Below are positions 27,776-37,122 of a DNA stretch of 41,505 bases, piece by piece. The first letter of the stretch is position 1; each line of letters opens with the position of its first letter. Both the position numbers and the translations under genes were made by a program. The notes under the pieces are model-generated. The model was not told the origin of the DNA and searched no databases. It saw nothing but the letters and a program-made list of their open reading frames with translations. Source of the stretch: SAR116 cluster bacterium AG-321-A13 (lineage in GTDB: Bacteria > Pseudomonadota > Alphaproteobacteria > Puniceispirillales > Marisalimonadaceae); the NCBI GenBank assembly GCA_003283875.1, contig QBXD01000009.1:1-41505 (forward strand), given 5' to 3'.

Positions 27776-27852
27776 TGGTCGGGCCAGCGGGATTTGAACC
27801 CACGACCTTCCGCCCCCCAGACGGACGCGCTACCAAGCTGCGCTATGGCCCG
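27776..27852 (-). tRNA. tRNA-Pro(GGG)
   Basis: Full cloverleaf on the minus strand: acceptor CGGGCCA/TGGCCCG, D-stem GCGC/GCGC, anticodon stem TCCGT/GCGGA with loop CTGGGGG (anticodon GGG), T-arm GTGGG-TTCAAAT-CCCGC, discriminator A and encoded CCA. Confidence 0.96.
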
Positions 27853-27906
27853 ATTTTTTGCAATATTAGCAAAATATACTAAAAGCTATAAATTTAATAA
27901 TTTTAT

Positions 27907-28353
27907 TTAAATACCACCATAAGATTTTTGAGGAATACCACGATTCAATGAAAAATGTGTATGTATGCACTTCCAAGTATCATTTATATTATTCCTCTTT
28001 AAAGTAACCGTAGCTCTTCCATTTCTTTTAAAAGAATTGCTATTTTTTTTATACCCTGTAGAGTCCCAAACTACAATAGAGTTTGCAAGTAATCTGTCAG
28101 GAGAAATTTGAATATAAAGTGTATCAGTCAAGAATTTAAAATTATTAATAGTTGGCCAAACACTTTTCCATTGGTTAGCACAAAGTTTTTCTAAACCTTC
28201 AACTACATTCATCCAAGTACCACAACTAACAACATCATTTTCAAAAAGATTTTTAGCTGATTCATAATCTTTATTTTGGACTTTATTTTCCCAAGTTTTA
28301 AACCAAAATATTATAGAATTGTGATCTTTATTATCAGTATCAAGTTTATACAT
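27907..28353 (-). CDS. SnoaL/NTF2-like fold protein
   Basis: A soluble 148-residue protein. The pattern of an early helix with WENKVQNKDYESAKNLF and later strands (SIVVWDSTG, GRATVTLKR, WKCIHTHFSLN) fits the SnoaL-3/DUF4440 branch of the NTF2-like fold. Such domains bind small ligands or act as minor subunits. It is preceded by no obvious partner; tRNA-Pro follows on the same strand. Function unknown. Confidence 0.75.
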   Translation of the reverse strand: MYKLDTDNKDHNSIIFWFKTWENKVQNKDYESAKNLFENDVVSCGTWMNVVEGLEKLCANQWKSVWPTINNFKFLTDTLYIQISPDRLLANSIVVWDSTGYKKNSNSFKRNGRATVTLKRNNINDTWKCIHTHFSLNRGIPQKSYGGI

Positions 28354-28519
28354 TACTAAAATGTCTCATTGATATTATATCAGTTTTAATTTTATCTATT
28401 TGAAATTTAATAGTCAATTTCATAGAAGCATTAACAAGTGAAAAAAATAATACGAAACATGTCTTTTAGTTTAAAATAGAAGAATTCCTTTACATCCTAG
28501 GATTTAACTACTTCTTATG

Positions 28520-28559
28520 AAAAGATGCCTGAATATGTAATTTTGATCAGGCATCTTTT
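28520..28559 (-). terminator. Rho-independent terminator after the amino-acid ABC genes
   Basis: AAAAGATGCCTGA and TCAGGCATCTTTT form a perfect 13-bp stem with a 14-nt loop and end in four T. It starts 9 bp past the stop of the binding-protein gene at 28569, so it closes that three-gene operon. Confidence 0.88.
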
Positions 28560-28568
28560 AAATAAATT

Positions 28569-29354
28569 TTATAATGATGGTAATGCAGGAAGATCCTGAC
28601 CAAGCCATTTTTGAGAGATTTTATTTAAAGCCCCTCCTAGCTTTTTATGAAGTATAAAAACGTTTACCCACCTCAATAAATCTTCATTTCCCTTTTTAAC
28701 ACCAATAAAACAAGGACTATCTTTAATAATAAACTTCCTCTCTAAATCAAAGTCTGGATTTGCTTCAGTTACAGAAGCTGCAACAGTATTACCTGCGACA
28801 AGCACTTGAACTTGCTTTGATTTGATAGCGCTTAATGTAGCAGCATTGTCACCAAATCTTGTAATTTTAGCACCTTTAGGAGCCATTTTAGTAAGTTCTA
28901 AATCCTCTAGAGTTCCTCCAGTTACTCCTATTGTAAGACCATCTAAATCTTTGTACGAAGAAACTTTAATTGTAGAGGGTGCAAATACACCTGAATAGAA
29001 TGGTGCATAAGCACTAGAAAAATTAATTGACTTAGCTCTAGAAGGATTAGCTCCCATTGTAGATATGACTAAATCAACCTTATCTGTTTCAAGAAAAGGT
29101 ATTCTTTGCTTTGATACAACAGGTACTATTTTAAGTTTGACTCCCAAGTCTTTTGCAATAAGTTTTGCAACGTCAACATCATAACCTTCATGTTCACCAG
29201 TTTTCCCAACTGAGCCAAAAGGCGCAAAAGCCTCTGGTACAGCAATTTTAACTTCACCACTTTTTAATATACCATTAAGATCAGCGGAATTAGCTGAAAA
29301 ACTTAGAAAAAATAGACTTAATAAAAAACTATAAATTATTTTTTTTGAAAACAT
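28569..29354 (-). CDS. amino-acid-type ABC transporter, periplasmic binding protein
   Basis: A family 3 solute-binding protein of about 261 residues. It has a signal peptide (about 1-23, ending ANSA) and family marks such as VAVPEAF-like KIAVPEAFAPFG, GYDVDVAKLIAKDLG and DLVISTMGANPSRAK. The start is ATG 29354, which has GAAAGGA about 8 nt upstream; a start ten codons earlier would lie within the upstream gene and lacks such a site. The substrate is probably a polar amino acid or a related compound. It is the third gene after two permeases; no ATPase gene is with them. Confidence 0.87.
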   Translation of the reverse strand: MFSKKIIYSFLLSLFFLSFSANSADLNGILKSGEVKIAVPEAFAPFGSVGKTGEHEGYDVDVAKLIAKDLGVKLKIVPVVSKQRIPFLETDKVDLVISTMGANPSRAKSINFSSAYAPFYSGVFAPSTIKVSSYKDLDGLTIGVTGGTLEDLELTKMAPKGAKITRFGDNAATLSAIKSKQVQVLVAGNTVAASVTEANPDFDLERKFIIKDSPCFIGVKKGNEDLLRWVNVFILHKKLGGALNKISQKWLGQDLPALPSL

Positions 29355-29373
29355 TTTTTTTCCTTTCAATAAA

Positions 29374-30057
29374 TTAATTTTCAATGATGTATTTTTTTTC
29401 TAAATATTTGGCGTAAATTGCCAGGGGGTAACATAGGCAGAAATACAAAACTGCCATTATAGGAAAAATAATAAATGGTTCTGAACCTATGACAGGAGCG
29501 TTAGCCCACCTTTTCCCTAATAACATTAAATCTTGAAAGCCAATTATATAAGCAAGAGAAGTTCCTTTTATAATTTGAATAAGAAAACTTACTGTAGGAG
29601 CAATACTATACTTATAAACTTGGGGTATAATGATAAACCTTAATGTCTGAGTAAAGTTTAGATTAAGAGCTACTCCTCCCTCCCATTGACCAGAAGGGAT
29701 TGCCATAATTGCACCTCGCCAAACTTCTGATAAGTAGGCCGAGGTAAATATTATCAATGATATGCTTGCAGCGTACCAAGGATCGAAGTCTTGACCAATA
29801 AACCTTGGTATACCAAGCCCAATTATAAATAATAACATTAAAAGAGGAAGAGACTGAAATAACCATGTATAACAAAAACTTATATAGTTAAGAATTTTAG
29901 ATGGATATATTCTTAAAAAAGTTATAATTACAGCAACTAATCCTCCCCCTAGAAAAGCAATTAATGATAAATAAATTGTAAATCTAGTCGCCAATATCAA
30001 TTGAGTTAAAATTATTCCTAATGGTTTATCAAATATGTTTATTAATAAATCTTGCAA
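29374..30057 (-). CDS. amino-acid-type ABC transporter, permease
   Basis: A HisM/GlnP-type inner-membrane permease of 227 residues with about five helices. The coupling motif is SLIIFTSAYLSEVWRGAIMA, then IPSGQWEGGVALNL, where the ATPase docks. It begins with TTG directly after the stop codon of the preceding permease (TAATTG), with AAGAGA about 8 nt upstream. Together with the next permease it would form a heterodimer. Confidence 0.87.
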   Translation of the reverse strand: MQDLLINIFDKPLGIILTQLILATRFTIYLSLIAFLGGGLVAVIITFLRIYPSKILNYISFCYTWLFQSLPLLMLLFIIGLGIPRFIGQDFDPWYAASISLIIFTSAYLSEVWRGAIMAIPSGQWEGGVALNLNFTQTLRFIIIPQVYKYSIAPTVSFLIQIIKGTSLAYIIGFQDLMLLGKRWANAPVIGSEPFIIFPIMAVLYFCLCYPLAIYAKYLEKKYIIEN

Positions 30058-30732
30058 TTACATTCTCTTTTTTAATGATCTATTGAAAATAATTTCTAAT
30101 GAAGACTTAAATAATAAAGAAAGCATTACATATAAAATTGATAAAATAATAAATATTTCAAACGTCCTAAAAGTTCTACTATCTATATAGAGCCCTGCGT
30201 GAGTAAGATCGTTAACCCCAATTTCAGAGATAATTCCTGTGGTCAAAAATATAAAAATAAATTGACTTGATAATGAAGGAAACATTTTAATGAGTGTATG
30301 GGGGAGAACAATTTTCCTAAAAATTGTTATTTTATTCAAATTTAAAGAGTAAGCAGCTTCTAGCTGATTTGTTGGAGTTGAATTATAACCTGATCTCAAA
30401 ATTTCACCAAAATAACCAGTAAAATTTATAGTCAATGCCAGCAATGCGTGTGCCCAAAATGGCCATACATACTCGAATATAAGTGGTAAACCAAAAGTAA
30501 CAAAAAATAATTGAACTATTAATGGAGTATTTCTAATAAAATCAATCCAACAAACTGAAACAAAATTTAAAGGAAAAATTTTCCAATAAATCATTGCTGC
30601 TAAAAAAAAAGCAATTATAAAACCTAAAAAACCAGAGGCTATCGTTAAACTTGAGCTTATTAAAATGCCATCGAAAATTAAGTGTAAATATTCTGATGAC
30701 CTGTATATTTCAAAAAAACGAAAATCAAACAA
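30058..30732 (-). CDS. amino-acid-type ABC transporter, permease
   Basis: A second HisM/GlnP-type permease, 224 residues. The motif TINFTGYFGEILRSGYNSTP with NQLEAAYSLNL is the ATPase-coupling region. The start appears to be TTG at 30732, preceded by GGGG about 8 nt upstream; no ATG is available before the first helix. It is the promoter-proximal gene of the three-gene operon. The operon carries two permeases and a binding protein but no ATP-binding subunit, which is unusual. Confidence 0.87.
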   Translation of the reverse strand: MFDFRFFEIYRSSEYLHLIFDGILISSSLTIASGFLGFIIAFFLAAMIYWKIFPLNFVSVCWIDFIRNTPLIVQLFFVTFGLPLIFEYVWPFWAHALLALTINFTGYFGEILRSGYNSTPTNQLEAAYSLNLNKITIFRKIVLPHTLIKMFPSLSSQFIFIFLTTGIISEIGVNDLTHAGLYIDSRTFRTFEIFIILSILYVMLSLLFKSSLEIIFNRSLKKRM

Positions 30733-30950
30733 ATTGTATCCCCATCACATAACTAATCTACAGAATATATTAAAATATTAATTAACAACCTGAAATCATT
30801 AACATTTAGATACATGATTAATAATTAGTCATTTAATTAATAAATTAAAAAAATGGGCATTATTTAGGCAAATAATTGAATGTTATTAAAAACTATCACT
30901 AAAATAAAAAATTCTAGTCACTAGTAATGAAATTTATCAAAATAAACAGG

Positions 30951-32486
30951 TTAATCTGGTGTAAATATATTAATATCTTTTGATTTTTTTACTTTTCCAC
31001 TTTTGCCTAGGTAGTCTTCTAAAACCATTGCATTCATTAAGCTTTTATCGTCAGGTATATTTGCTATAAATCTAGTTTCATTATTAAGTCTTCCAAATAC
31101 AATTCCAAATGAGGGACCCTTTCGATCATGCATAATTGTGTAAGTTTCAATTATAGCATTTCCCTCAGCAAATTCTGAAAAAACAGGTCCTTTTTGTTTA
31201 TTAATTTCAACTTGATAAACACTTGGATCTTTTGGAGAAAACATTTTTTTTAGAGGTTCTGTTGAGTAAATTCCTGCTGATTGCTTTGTTATATAATTAC
31301 CATTGGCCGTAACCAACCCTTTTATACCAGGTCGAGCCCTAACCTTGTTCATCATTTCAGATATAGAATGTGTTACATAGTTATTTCCTGGACCACCAAA
31401 ATAAGGGAGACCTCCGGTTATAGTTAAACCTCTGGCATCATTTAAGCAAATACCCATTTCATCACAGGCAACCTGAACTGCAGAGGGAAAACAACTATAT
31501 AAGTCGAGAGCATCAATATCATTGATTGTACAACCAGCCATTTCGAAGGTCTCACGAGCAACAATCCTCATGGCAGGAGAAGAATAATAATTTACTCTAT
31601 CACTTAAGTACCAATGATCATAAGCATCAGCACATCCATGCAAATAAACCCATTTATTCTTAGGTATACCTAACTCTTTTGCTTTAGCAACTGACGTTAA
31701 TATTATTGCTGCCGATTGATCTATAAATGCATTGGAATTCATCAATTTTGTATATGGAAAACCTATGTATGGATTGTTAGGATTAACATTAGCTATTTGT
31801 TGTGGGGTAAAACCCTGCCTCCTATCAGCTAACAAATTACTAGCAGCAACTGCAGCAAAACCAGAAAACAACTTACCCATTTCTAAGGAATGTTCTCTAA
31901 TTGTACGACCTTTTTTTCCTCGAATTGAATTTTCGATCATTGGGTAAGCAAATATGGCTCCAGACATGTGATGTCTGTCTTCAATTTCTGACCATCCACG
32001 TTTTTCAACACCCCACTCTTCGTATTCGCCTCCAGTATCTTCATTCCAATTAAGAGAAATGCCAGCACGTTCAGCTCTTTTTTGGGTAGCTAATGACTCA
32101 CCTCCTGCAATCATCCCAATCTCCAGCTCTCCTCGAGTAACCATTTCAAACATTCTATTAACACACCACTGAGGCATATTTCCTCCTGGATAGGTATAAA
32201 TTAAACGATTAACATTTTCTGCACCCAAACGTTTTGATAATGAAAGTGGTGGATTACTGTATTTACCAAATGGGCATTTAAAACGCCAACTTGTGTCTGA
32301 AAATGAACGAATAACAACAATTGTATCTAACTTTTTTAAGATAGATTTACCAATGTGAGTATCGTCGGCTGCTTTAAATCCAGCTGAAGCAGTTAGATCC
32401 ATCGGAGATAGAGCAACTAAAGGATCTTGCTCACGTTGCGTAATTTGACCACTACCAACTAATATTGGTATTCTTTTTTCATCCAT
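30951..32486 (-). CDS. thiolase-like acyl-CoA protein (TLP1 type)
   Basis: A 511-residue member of the thiolase superfamily. The first ~400 residues have the thiolase fold with DALDLYSCFPSAVQVACDE and GGLPYFGGPGNNYVTH near 330-375, but not the usual catalytic Cys motif of biosynthetic thiolases. The C-terminal part (about 420-511; NAIIETYTIMHDRKG, GIVFGRLNN) matches the additional domain of thiolase-like protein type 1. The reaction is unknown; these proteins are annotated as acetyl-CoA acetyltransferases. It is divergent from the methyltransferase gene 32648, and a role in the nearby catabolic cluster is possible. Confidence 0.82.
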   Translation of the reverse strand: MDEKRIPILVGSGQITQREQDPLVALSPMDLTASAGFKAADDTHIGKSILKKLDTIVVIRSFSDTSWRFKCPFGKYSNPPLSLSKRLGAENVNRLIYTYPGGNMPQWCVNRMFEMVTRGELEIGMIAGGESLATQKRAERAGISLNWNEDTGGEYEEWGVEKRGWSEIEDRHHMSGAIFAYPMIENSIRGKKGRTIREHSLEMGKLFSGFAAVAASNLLADRRQGFTPQQIANVNPNNPYIGFPYTKLMNSNAFIDQSAAIILTSVAKAKELGIPKNKWVYLHGCADAYDHWYLSDRVNYYSSPAMRIVARETFEMAGCTINDIDALDLYSCFPSAVQVACDEMGICLNDARGLTITGGLPYFGGPGNNYVTHSISEMMNKVRARPGIKGLVTANGNYITKQSAGIYSTEPLKKMFSPKDPSVYQVEINKQKGPVFSEFAEGNAIIETYTIMHDRKGPSFGIVFGRLNNETRFIANIPDDKSLMNAMVLEDYLGKSGKVKKSKDINIFTPD

Positions 32487-32647
32487 TTGAGGATCTCATA
32501 TATAATACACATAAGCCAAATATAATTGATAAGCACTCTTAACAATAAAAATAACATAACTCAGTTCTAAAGGTTAATAATTTAGATTATTAATTGTATT
32601 TAAACAAACAGATAGTACAATTTTTATATGTTTTATGGAGTTTATGT

Positions 32648-33700
32648 ATGACTAATATTGAAGAAACAAGAAAGCTACAATACAAAATTATGCAAGATAT
32701 GGCATCAGGCGCACTAATACCCATGATGAGAATTGGAGACGAGCTCAATTTGTTTAAAAATTTATTTAGGTTAGGTCCATGTACCTCAGATAAATTTAGT
32801 GCTCAAGTTAAAATGGATCAAAGATATATAAGAGAATGGTTACTTTCCTTAGCCGCTGCTGGATATATTAATTATGACAAAAAAAGTCAGGAATTTTTTC
32901 TAAGTGAGGAGCAATTTGCAGTTTTAGGAGATGAAAATAGCATTTCTCTAATGATTGGAGGTTTTGAAAATTTAGTAGGAGCAATTCATAATATAGATAT
33001 CATAAAAGACAATTTTAAAAATGGTAAAGGAACAGGTTGGGGAAATCTACATCCATGTTGTTTATCTGGATCCGCAAGATTTTTTAAGCCATCATATTCT
33101 ATTTTTTTAATTAAAAAATGGATACCTAGTCTTGATGGAGCAGACGAAATGCTTAGTAAAGGTGCTACTTTTGCAGATATTGGTTGTGGCCATGGATATT
33201 CAACCTCACTAATAGCTGAAAAATATAGTAATTCAAGAGTAATAGGAATTGATCCACATGAACCTTCAATTACAGAAGCGAAAAAAAATAATACAAATCT
33301 TAAAAATTTAGAATTTAGAGTAAATAATGCTAAGAATTATGAAGGAAAATACGACATAATTGCTTTTTTTGATTGTCTTCACGATATGGGTGATCCAATA
33401 GGAGCTATCCAATATGCAAAAACAAAACTTAATGCAAATGGAATAATTATGCTCGTCGAACCTACAGCTGATGATTTACCAGAAAATAATTTTAATTTAA
33501 TAGGACAAATGTACTATTCATTTTCTACAATTGCTTGTATTCCAGCTTCTAAATCTCAAGAAGTTGGTTTAGCACTTGGAGCTCAAGCGGGTCCAAAAAA
33601 ATTATTTTCTATATTAAATCAAGCAGGATTTAAAGATACTAAAGTAACATATAAGACTGCCTCAAATATGGTTATACAAGGGAGGTTGTTGAATAATTAA
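32648..33700 (+). CDS. class I SAM methyltransferase with winged-helix N-domain
   Basis: A ~350-residue methyltransferase. An N-terminal winged-helix dimerisation region (about 25-85; GPCTSDKFSAQVKMDQRYIREW) precedes a Rossmann methyltransferase core with motif I ADIGCGHGYST and IGIDPHEPS, then FFDCLHDMGDP. The layout resembles the Rv2258c-type and small-molecule O-methyltransferase group. The start is ATG 32648, with GGAG 7 nt upstream; an earlier ATG at 32594 has no ribosome site. The substrate is unknown. Copy 1 of the tRNA-like repeat begins 10 bp after its stop. Confidence 0.8.
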   Translation: MTNIEETRKLQYKIMQDMASGALIPMMRIGDELNLFKNLFRLGPCTSDKFSAQVKMDQRYIREWLLSLAAAGYINYDKKSQEFFLSEEQFAVLGDENSISLMIGGFENLVGAIHNIDIIKDNFKNGKGTGWGNLHPCCLSGSARFFKPSYSIFLIKKWIPSLDGADEMLSKGATFADIGCGHGYSTSLIAEKYSNSRVIGIDPHEPSITEAKKNNTNLKNLEFRVNNAKNYEGKYDIIAFFDCLHDMGDPIGAIQYAKTKLNANGIIMLVEPTADDLPENNFNLIGQMYYSFSTIACIPASKSQEVGLALGAQAGPKKLFSILNQAGFKDTKVTYKTASNMVIQGRLLNN

Positions 33701-33709
33701 TTAAGTATA

Positions 33710-33904
33710 TGGTGGAACTAACTAGGATTGAACCTGTCGTATGGCCCTGTAACCCAATGAAATAATTAATTTTATTTTTCGTACGAGTCAGCACAAGATA
33801 CCCTTTTGTCTATTTTTTAATGTCTACATTATAATTTGGATTAAAAAAACAGGTAAAATTATTTAACAAGACACTTTAAACCTGTTACGCCCTATACTCT
33901 TTTC
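33710..33904 (-). repeat. tRNA-3'-half-like intergenic repeat, copy 1
   Basis: The first of three related elements. On the minus strand it ends in CCA (33710-33712) after a T-arm-like sequence GGTTCAATCC and an anticodon-arm-like segment, with a conserved block to 33763. Inner block GATACCCTTTTGTCTATTTTTT is shared with copy 3, and the far end CCTGTTACGCCCTAT is shared with both others. It begins 10 bp after the stop of the first methyltransferase gene and fills most of the gap before the second. Confidence 0.75.
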
Positions 33905-34000
33905 ATAATCACCTAATTTATTATTAAATCTAAAATTAGTTTGCAATTTGATATTTAATTAATGAACATGTTTTTAAATACATACATAGAGAGGTTTATA

Positions 34001-34849
34001 ATGTCACCTACGATCATTAATCATGAGCAATCTGAATATTGGAATAAAAAAAATGGTCATAAGTGGGTAGATAATGATAATTCTATGAATGAAAGACTAA
34101 CTATTTTAACCAAAGCACTTTTTTTAAAAACTAATATTGAAAAGGGTGACAAAGTTTTGGATATAGGATGTGGAGGTGGACAAACATCTTTTGAAGCATC
34201 TCAGTTAGTTGGAGAAAATGGTTATGTGTTAGGAGCTGATATTTCTTACCTTTTGTTGGATTTAGCAAAAAGTAAGTATTCAAAAATAAAAAATTTAGAT
34301 TTCAAAAATTGCGATGCTGAAAACTTTGATTTTAAAAAAGATAATTTTAATAAAGTTATATCAAGATTTGGAGTTATGTTTTTTAAAAACCCTATTCACG
34401 CTTTTCAAAATATCAACAAATCAATAAAAAATGGGGGTTCTTTAAATTTTGTATGTTGGACAAATATGATGGAAAATGAATTCCATACTGCTGCAACAAA
34501 TATAATTCTTCGACACATTAATAAAGAATTTCCAAAATTAACAAGAGATCCAGGTCCTTTTGCATTTAATGACAAAGAATATATTCAAGAGATTTTAAAT
34601 AATTCTGGATTTAAAAATATTAAAGTTGAAGAGACATATACTTCAATTTCAACTGAAGATACTGCTAAAAAAGATGCTGAGCTTCTTTTGAACTTAGGTA
34701 TGGGAGCCAGATTACTAGCAGAAGAGGATTTATCAGACGATAAGCTTTTAAGTATAAAAAAAGAAATAGAAGCGATGTCTAAGAAAAGACAAAAAAATGG
34801 TAAAATAAGTTACAAGGCTTGTCTCAATTATGTTTCAGCAACTAAATGA
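34001..34849 (+). CDS. class I SAM methyltransferase
   Basis: A ~282-residue methyltransferase (UbiE/Methyltransf_11 type). Motif I is VLDIGCGGGQTSFEA, followed by ADISYLLLDLAKSKY and DFKNCDAENF; a later VISRFGVMFFKNP matches the post-II region. The start is ATG 34001 with AGAGG 8 nt upstream; an upstream ATG at 33962 seems part of the leader. Substrate unknown. It lies between copies 1 and 2 of the tRNA-like repeat in direct orientation, so it has the look of a discrete cassette; it is not closely similar to the neighbouring methyltransferase. Confidence 0.82.
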   Translation: MSPTIINHEQSEYWNKKNGHKWVDNDNSMNERLTILTKALFLKTNIEKGDKVLDIGCGGGQTSFEASQLVGENGYVLGADISYLLLDLAKSKYSKIKNLDFKNCDAENFDFKKDNFNKVISRFGVMFFKNPIHAFQNINKSIKNGGSLNFVCWTNMMENEFHTAATNIILRHINKEFPKLTRDPGPFAFNDKEYIQEILNNSGFKNIKVEETYTSISTEDTAKKDAELLLNLGMGARLLAEEDLSDDKLLSIKKEIEAMSKKRQKNGKISYKACLNYVSATK

Positions 34850-34859
34850 AAGAAAAAAA

Positions 34860-35050
34860 TGGTGGACTAAATGGGATTGAACTTGTCGTATGGCTTTGTA
34901 AGTAATTGAAATATATAGTTATATTTTTAGGTAGAAACTTTTGCAGTCTCATAAAACAATCCTTTTGTTAAATAATTTTAACTAATTATGAAACTGCAAG
35001 TCAAAATTTATTTTAACAGACTATTTCATACCTGTTACATCCTACGCATT
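34860..35050 (-). repeat. tRNA-3'-half-like intergenic repeat, copy 2
   Basis: The most diverged copy. The CCA-proximal block (34860-34912) aligns with copies 1 and 3 but lacks one acceptor base. The middle is replaced by a 14-bp stem: TTGCAGTCTCATAA (34941-34954) against TTATGAAACTGCAA (34986-34999). Its one mismatch becomes a G-U pair only in minus-strand RNA. It begins 11 bp after the stop of the second methyltransferase gene, and lies in the 3' region of the ComA-like gene on the minus strand. Confidence 0.7.
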
Positions 35051-35083
35051 ATTACTTTTAGGAATTTTGTTTAATTTAAAATA

Positions 35084-35902
35084 TCAGAATTGTCTTAATA
35101 AGTTTTCATCTCTTAATGGCTCTACTTGTAGAATCTGACTTGGCATAATATTACATACATTACAGTCTTGTCCGAATAATTTAATATAGGCAGATAGGTC
35201 TTTATGCCATTGTTTTAATCCTTCTCGAGGTGAGGTAACCTCAAAACATAGCTTCTCTAATCCCAAGTTGTTAATAACTTTATCAAAAACATTCTTAGCG
35301 TTATCATTTTGCAATTCAAACTCCTCGTGATCGAGTATAACAAAATCAGCACCATCATTTAAAAAAGGATCAGCAGTTTTTAAGATTTCTTCTGATGTAG
35401 AAGGTATATCTGGGCTTCCATGTTTCCAATTTCTTAATGGATGGTGTTCATACATAAATTTTATTGAAACTTTTTTTGCTAATTTTCTCCAATCTGACCA
35501 TTGCTTTTCAGAGATTTCACCTCCTGTATTCATAAATTCCATACTATCAAATCCAAGTGTTTTTCCATGTTCGATTGCATGTTCAACACAATTTTTTTTG
35601 TAAGCAAATTTGAAGTATGTATGGTCTAAAAAGGGTATTACATCATATTTTTTGTACAATCTTATTTTTTTATTCAACCATTCGTGAGGAGAATATAAAA
35701 CTTGTGGAGTTGTAAATTTAACATAATCAATTCTATCAGCTGCAACCTCTAAAAAATCTTCTAATTCATTTAATCCCAATCTTTCTAAATAATGAGGAGC
35801 TTCGTGAAATCCAACGTCTTTAAGCCACGTTTGTCTGATCTTTCTTGGCTTTTTAGGTAATTTAAGCCTAGGAAAAGTGTTTAAGGGGATGCTATTATCC
35901 AT
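35084..35902 (-). CDS. ComA-like protein 1 (phosphosulfolactate synthase family)
   Basis: A soluble TIM-barrel protein of 272 residues related to ComA, which in methanogens joins sulfite and phosphoenolpyruvate in coenzyme M synthesis. Family pattern: LEDFLEVAADRIDYVKFTTPQVLY (in two parts around 48-70), LGFDSMEFMNTGGEIS near 117, GADFVILDHEEFE near 185 and CFEVTSPREGLKQW near 222. Active-site surroundings differ from canonical ComA, so the sulfolactate reaction is not assured. It is divergent from the TTT transporter and has a paralogue on the far side of it. Confidence 0.68.
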   Translation of the reverse strand: MDNSIPLNTFPRLKLPKKPRKIRQTWLKDVGFHEAPHYLERLGLNELEDFLEVAADRIDYVKFTTPQVLYSPHEWLNKKIRLYKKYDVIPFLDHTYFKFAYKKNCVEHAIEHGKTLGFDSMEFMNTGGEISEKQWSDWRKLAKKVSIKFMYEHHPLRNWKHGSPDIPSTSEEILKTADPFLNDGADFVILDHEEFELQNDNAKNVFDKVINNLGLEKLCFEVTSPREGLKQWHKDLSAYIKLFGQDCNVCNIMPSQILQVEPLRDENLLRQF

Positions 35903-36037
35903 ATTAAATTTAATATATTAATTTTCTAAGTTTTTCAAATCTTATATAATTTTAAATCAATGTAATTATTTGATTTTATTATATCTAAAAACATGATTTA
36001 ATTATTTAACTTATTAATTAAAACTAAAGGAGGATTT

Positions 36038-37114
36038 ATGTTCAGGTTTTTTATACTTTTATTAGCTGGATTATTTGCATTTTCTTTCAATGCTCATGCT
36101 AAAGTTGATTTTTCAGGTAAGACTATTACTTGGGTTGTCCCTTTTAAAGAAGGTGGTGGTACCAGTAGATTTTCTAGGTTTATTGAACCATTTTTAACAA
36201 AATATCTACCAGGTAATCCTACAATTAAGATTATGCATATTCCAGGTGGTGGGGCTATCAAAGGGTCAAATTATTTTCAAAAAAATGCTAAGCCAGATGG
36301 CACATATATTTTTGGCTGCTCTACATCCGTAATTGTTAATGTGGCAACAGGTAACCCTCTAGTTAAATATAACTTAAGTTCCTACAAACCAGTACTTTTG
36401 TTACCTCAAAATACACATTGGTTTACAAGAAGCGATTTGATAGATGAAGCACACGATATTAGTAAATTACAAAAGAGAAAACTTGTTTTATATGGTTTAA
36501 AAACTCCTGCTTCGGCTGATCTATTTCATATTTGGGTTTTTGATAAAATTGGTATCAAAGGAGCTAAGCCTATACCAGGATTATCCTCGTCAGGTGCATG
36601 GCAAGCATTCCAAAGAGGAGAAATACATCTTAATTCGCAAGGCGCAGCTAAATATATAAAAAATGTTAAGCCCCAAATTGAAAAAGGGAAAATTTTAGAT
36701 ATTATGACACTTGGACTTGTTGACGCAAATGGCAATATTTCAAGAAATCCATTAGCTCCAAATGCACCTACATTTGCTGAGATGTACGAAAAAGTTAACG
36801 GTAAAAAACTATCTGGAGATGATTTAGAAGCTTTCTATTCAATTGCGGCTGCATGGTCTCAAGCATCAAAATCAATGTTATTACCCGAAAATACACCAGA
36901 CGATATTGTTAAAGTGTATAGAGATGCAGCAAAAAAAATGGTAAATGATCCAGACTTCAAAGCGAAAGCAACAAAGGTATTAGGACCATATCCTTTGACT
37001 GTTGGCGAGGAAGCTGGTGCTATTATAAAAAAGGCAGCTATTTTTTCTGACAATACAAAGAAACAGCTTAACAAGGTTTTAAAGAAACATAAATTTACTT
37101 ATAGAGTTAAGTAA
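36038..37114 (+). CDS. tctC: TTT transporter substrate-binding protein (TctC/Bug)
   Basis: Periplasmic binding protein of a tripartite tricarboxylate transporter, 358 residues. Signal peptide 1-21 (ending NAHA), then the TctC start GKTITWVVPFKEGGGTSRFSRF, MHIPGGGAIKGSNYF and KPDGTYIFG. Such proteins bind carboxylates or similar small acids. ATG 36038 has an excellent AAGGAGG site 8 nt upstream. A perfect palindrome follows it before the membrane gene, as in aapJ, consistent with high binding-protein expression. The ligand is unknown; the ComA-like neighbours hint at a sulfonate or hydroxyacid. Confidence 0.85.
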   Translation: MFRFFILLLAGLFAFSFNAHAKVDFSGKTITWVVPFKEGGGTSRFSRFIEPFLTKYLPGNPTIKIMHIPGGGAIKGSNYFQKNAKPDGTYIFGCSTSVIVNVATGNPLVKYNLSSYKPVLLLPQNTHWFTRSDLIDEAHDISKLQKRKLVLYGLKTPASADLFHIWVFDKIGIKGAKPIPGLSSSGAWQAFQRGEIHLNSQGAAKYIKNVKPQIEKGKILDIMTLGLVDANGNISRNPLAPNAPTFAEMYEKVNGKKLSGDDLEAFYSIAAAWSQASKSMLLPENTPDDIVKVYRDAAKKMVNDPDFKAKATKVLGPYPLTVGEEAGAIIKKAAIFSDNTKKQLNKVLKKHKFTYRVK

Positions 37115-37122
37115 GTTTTAAA

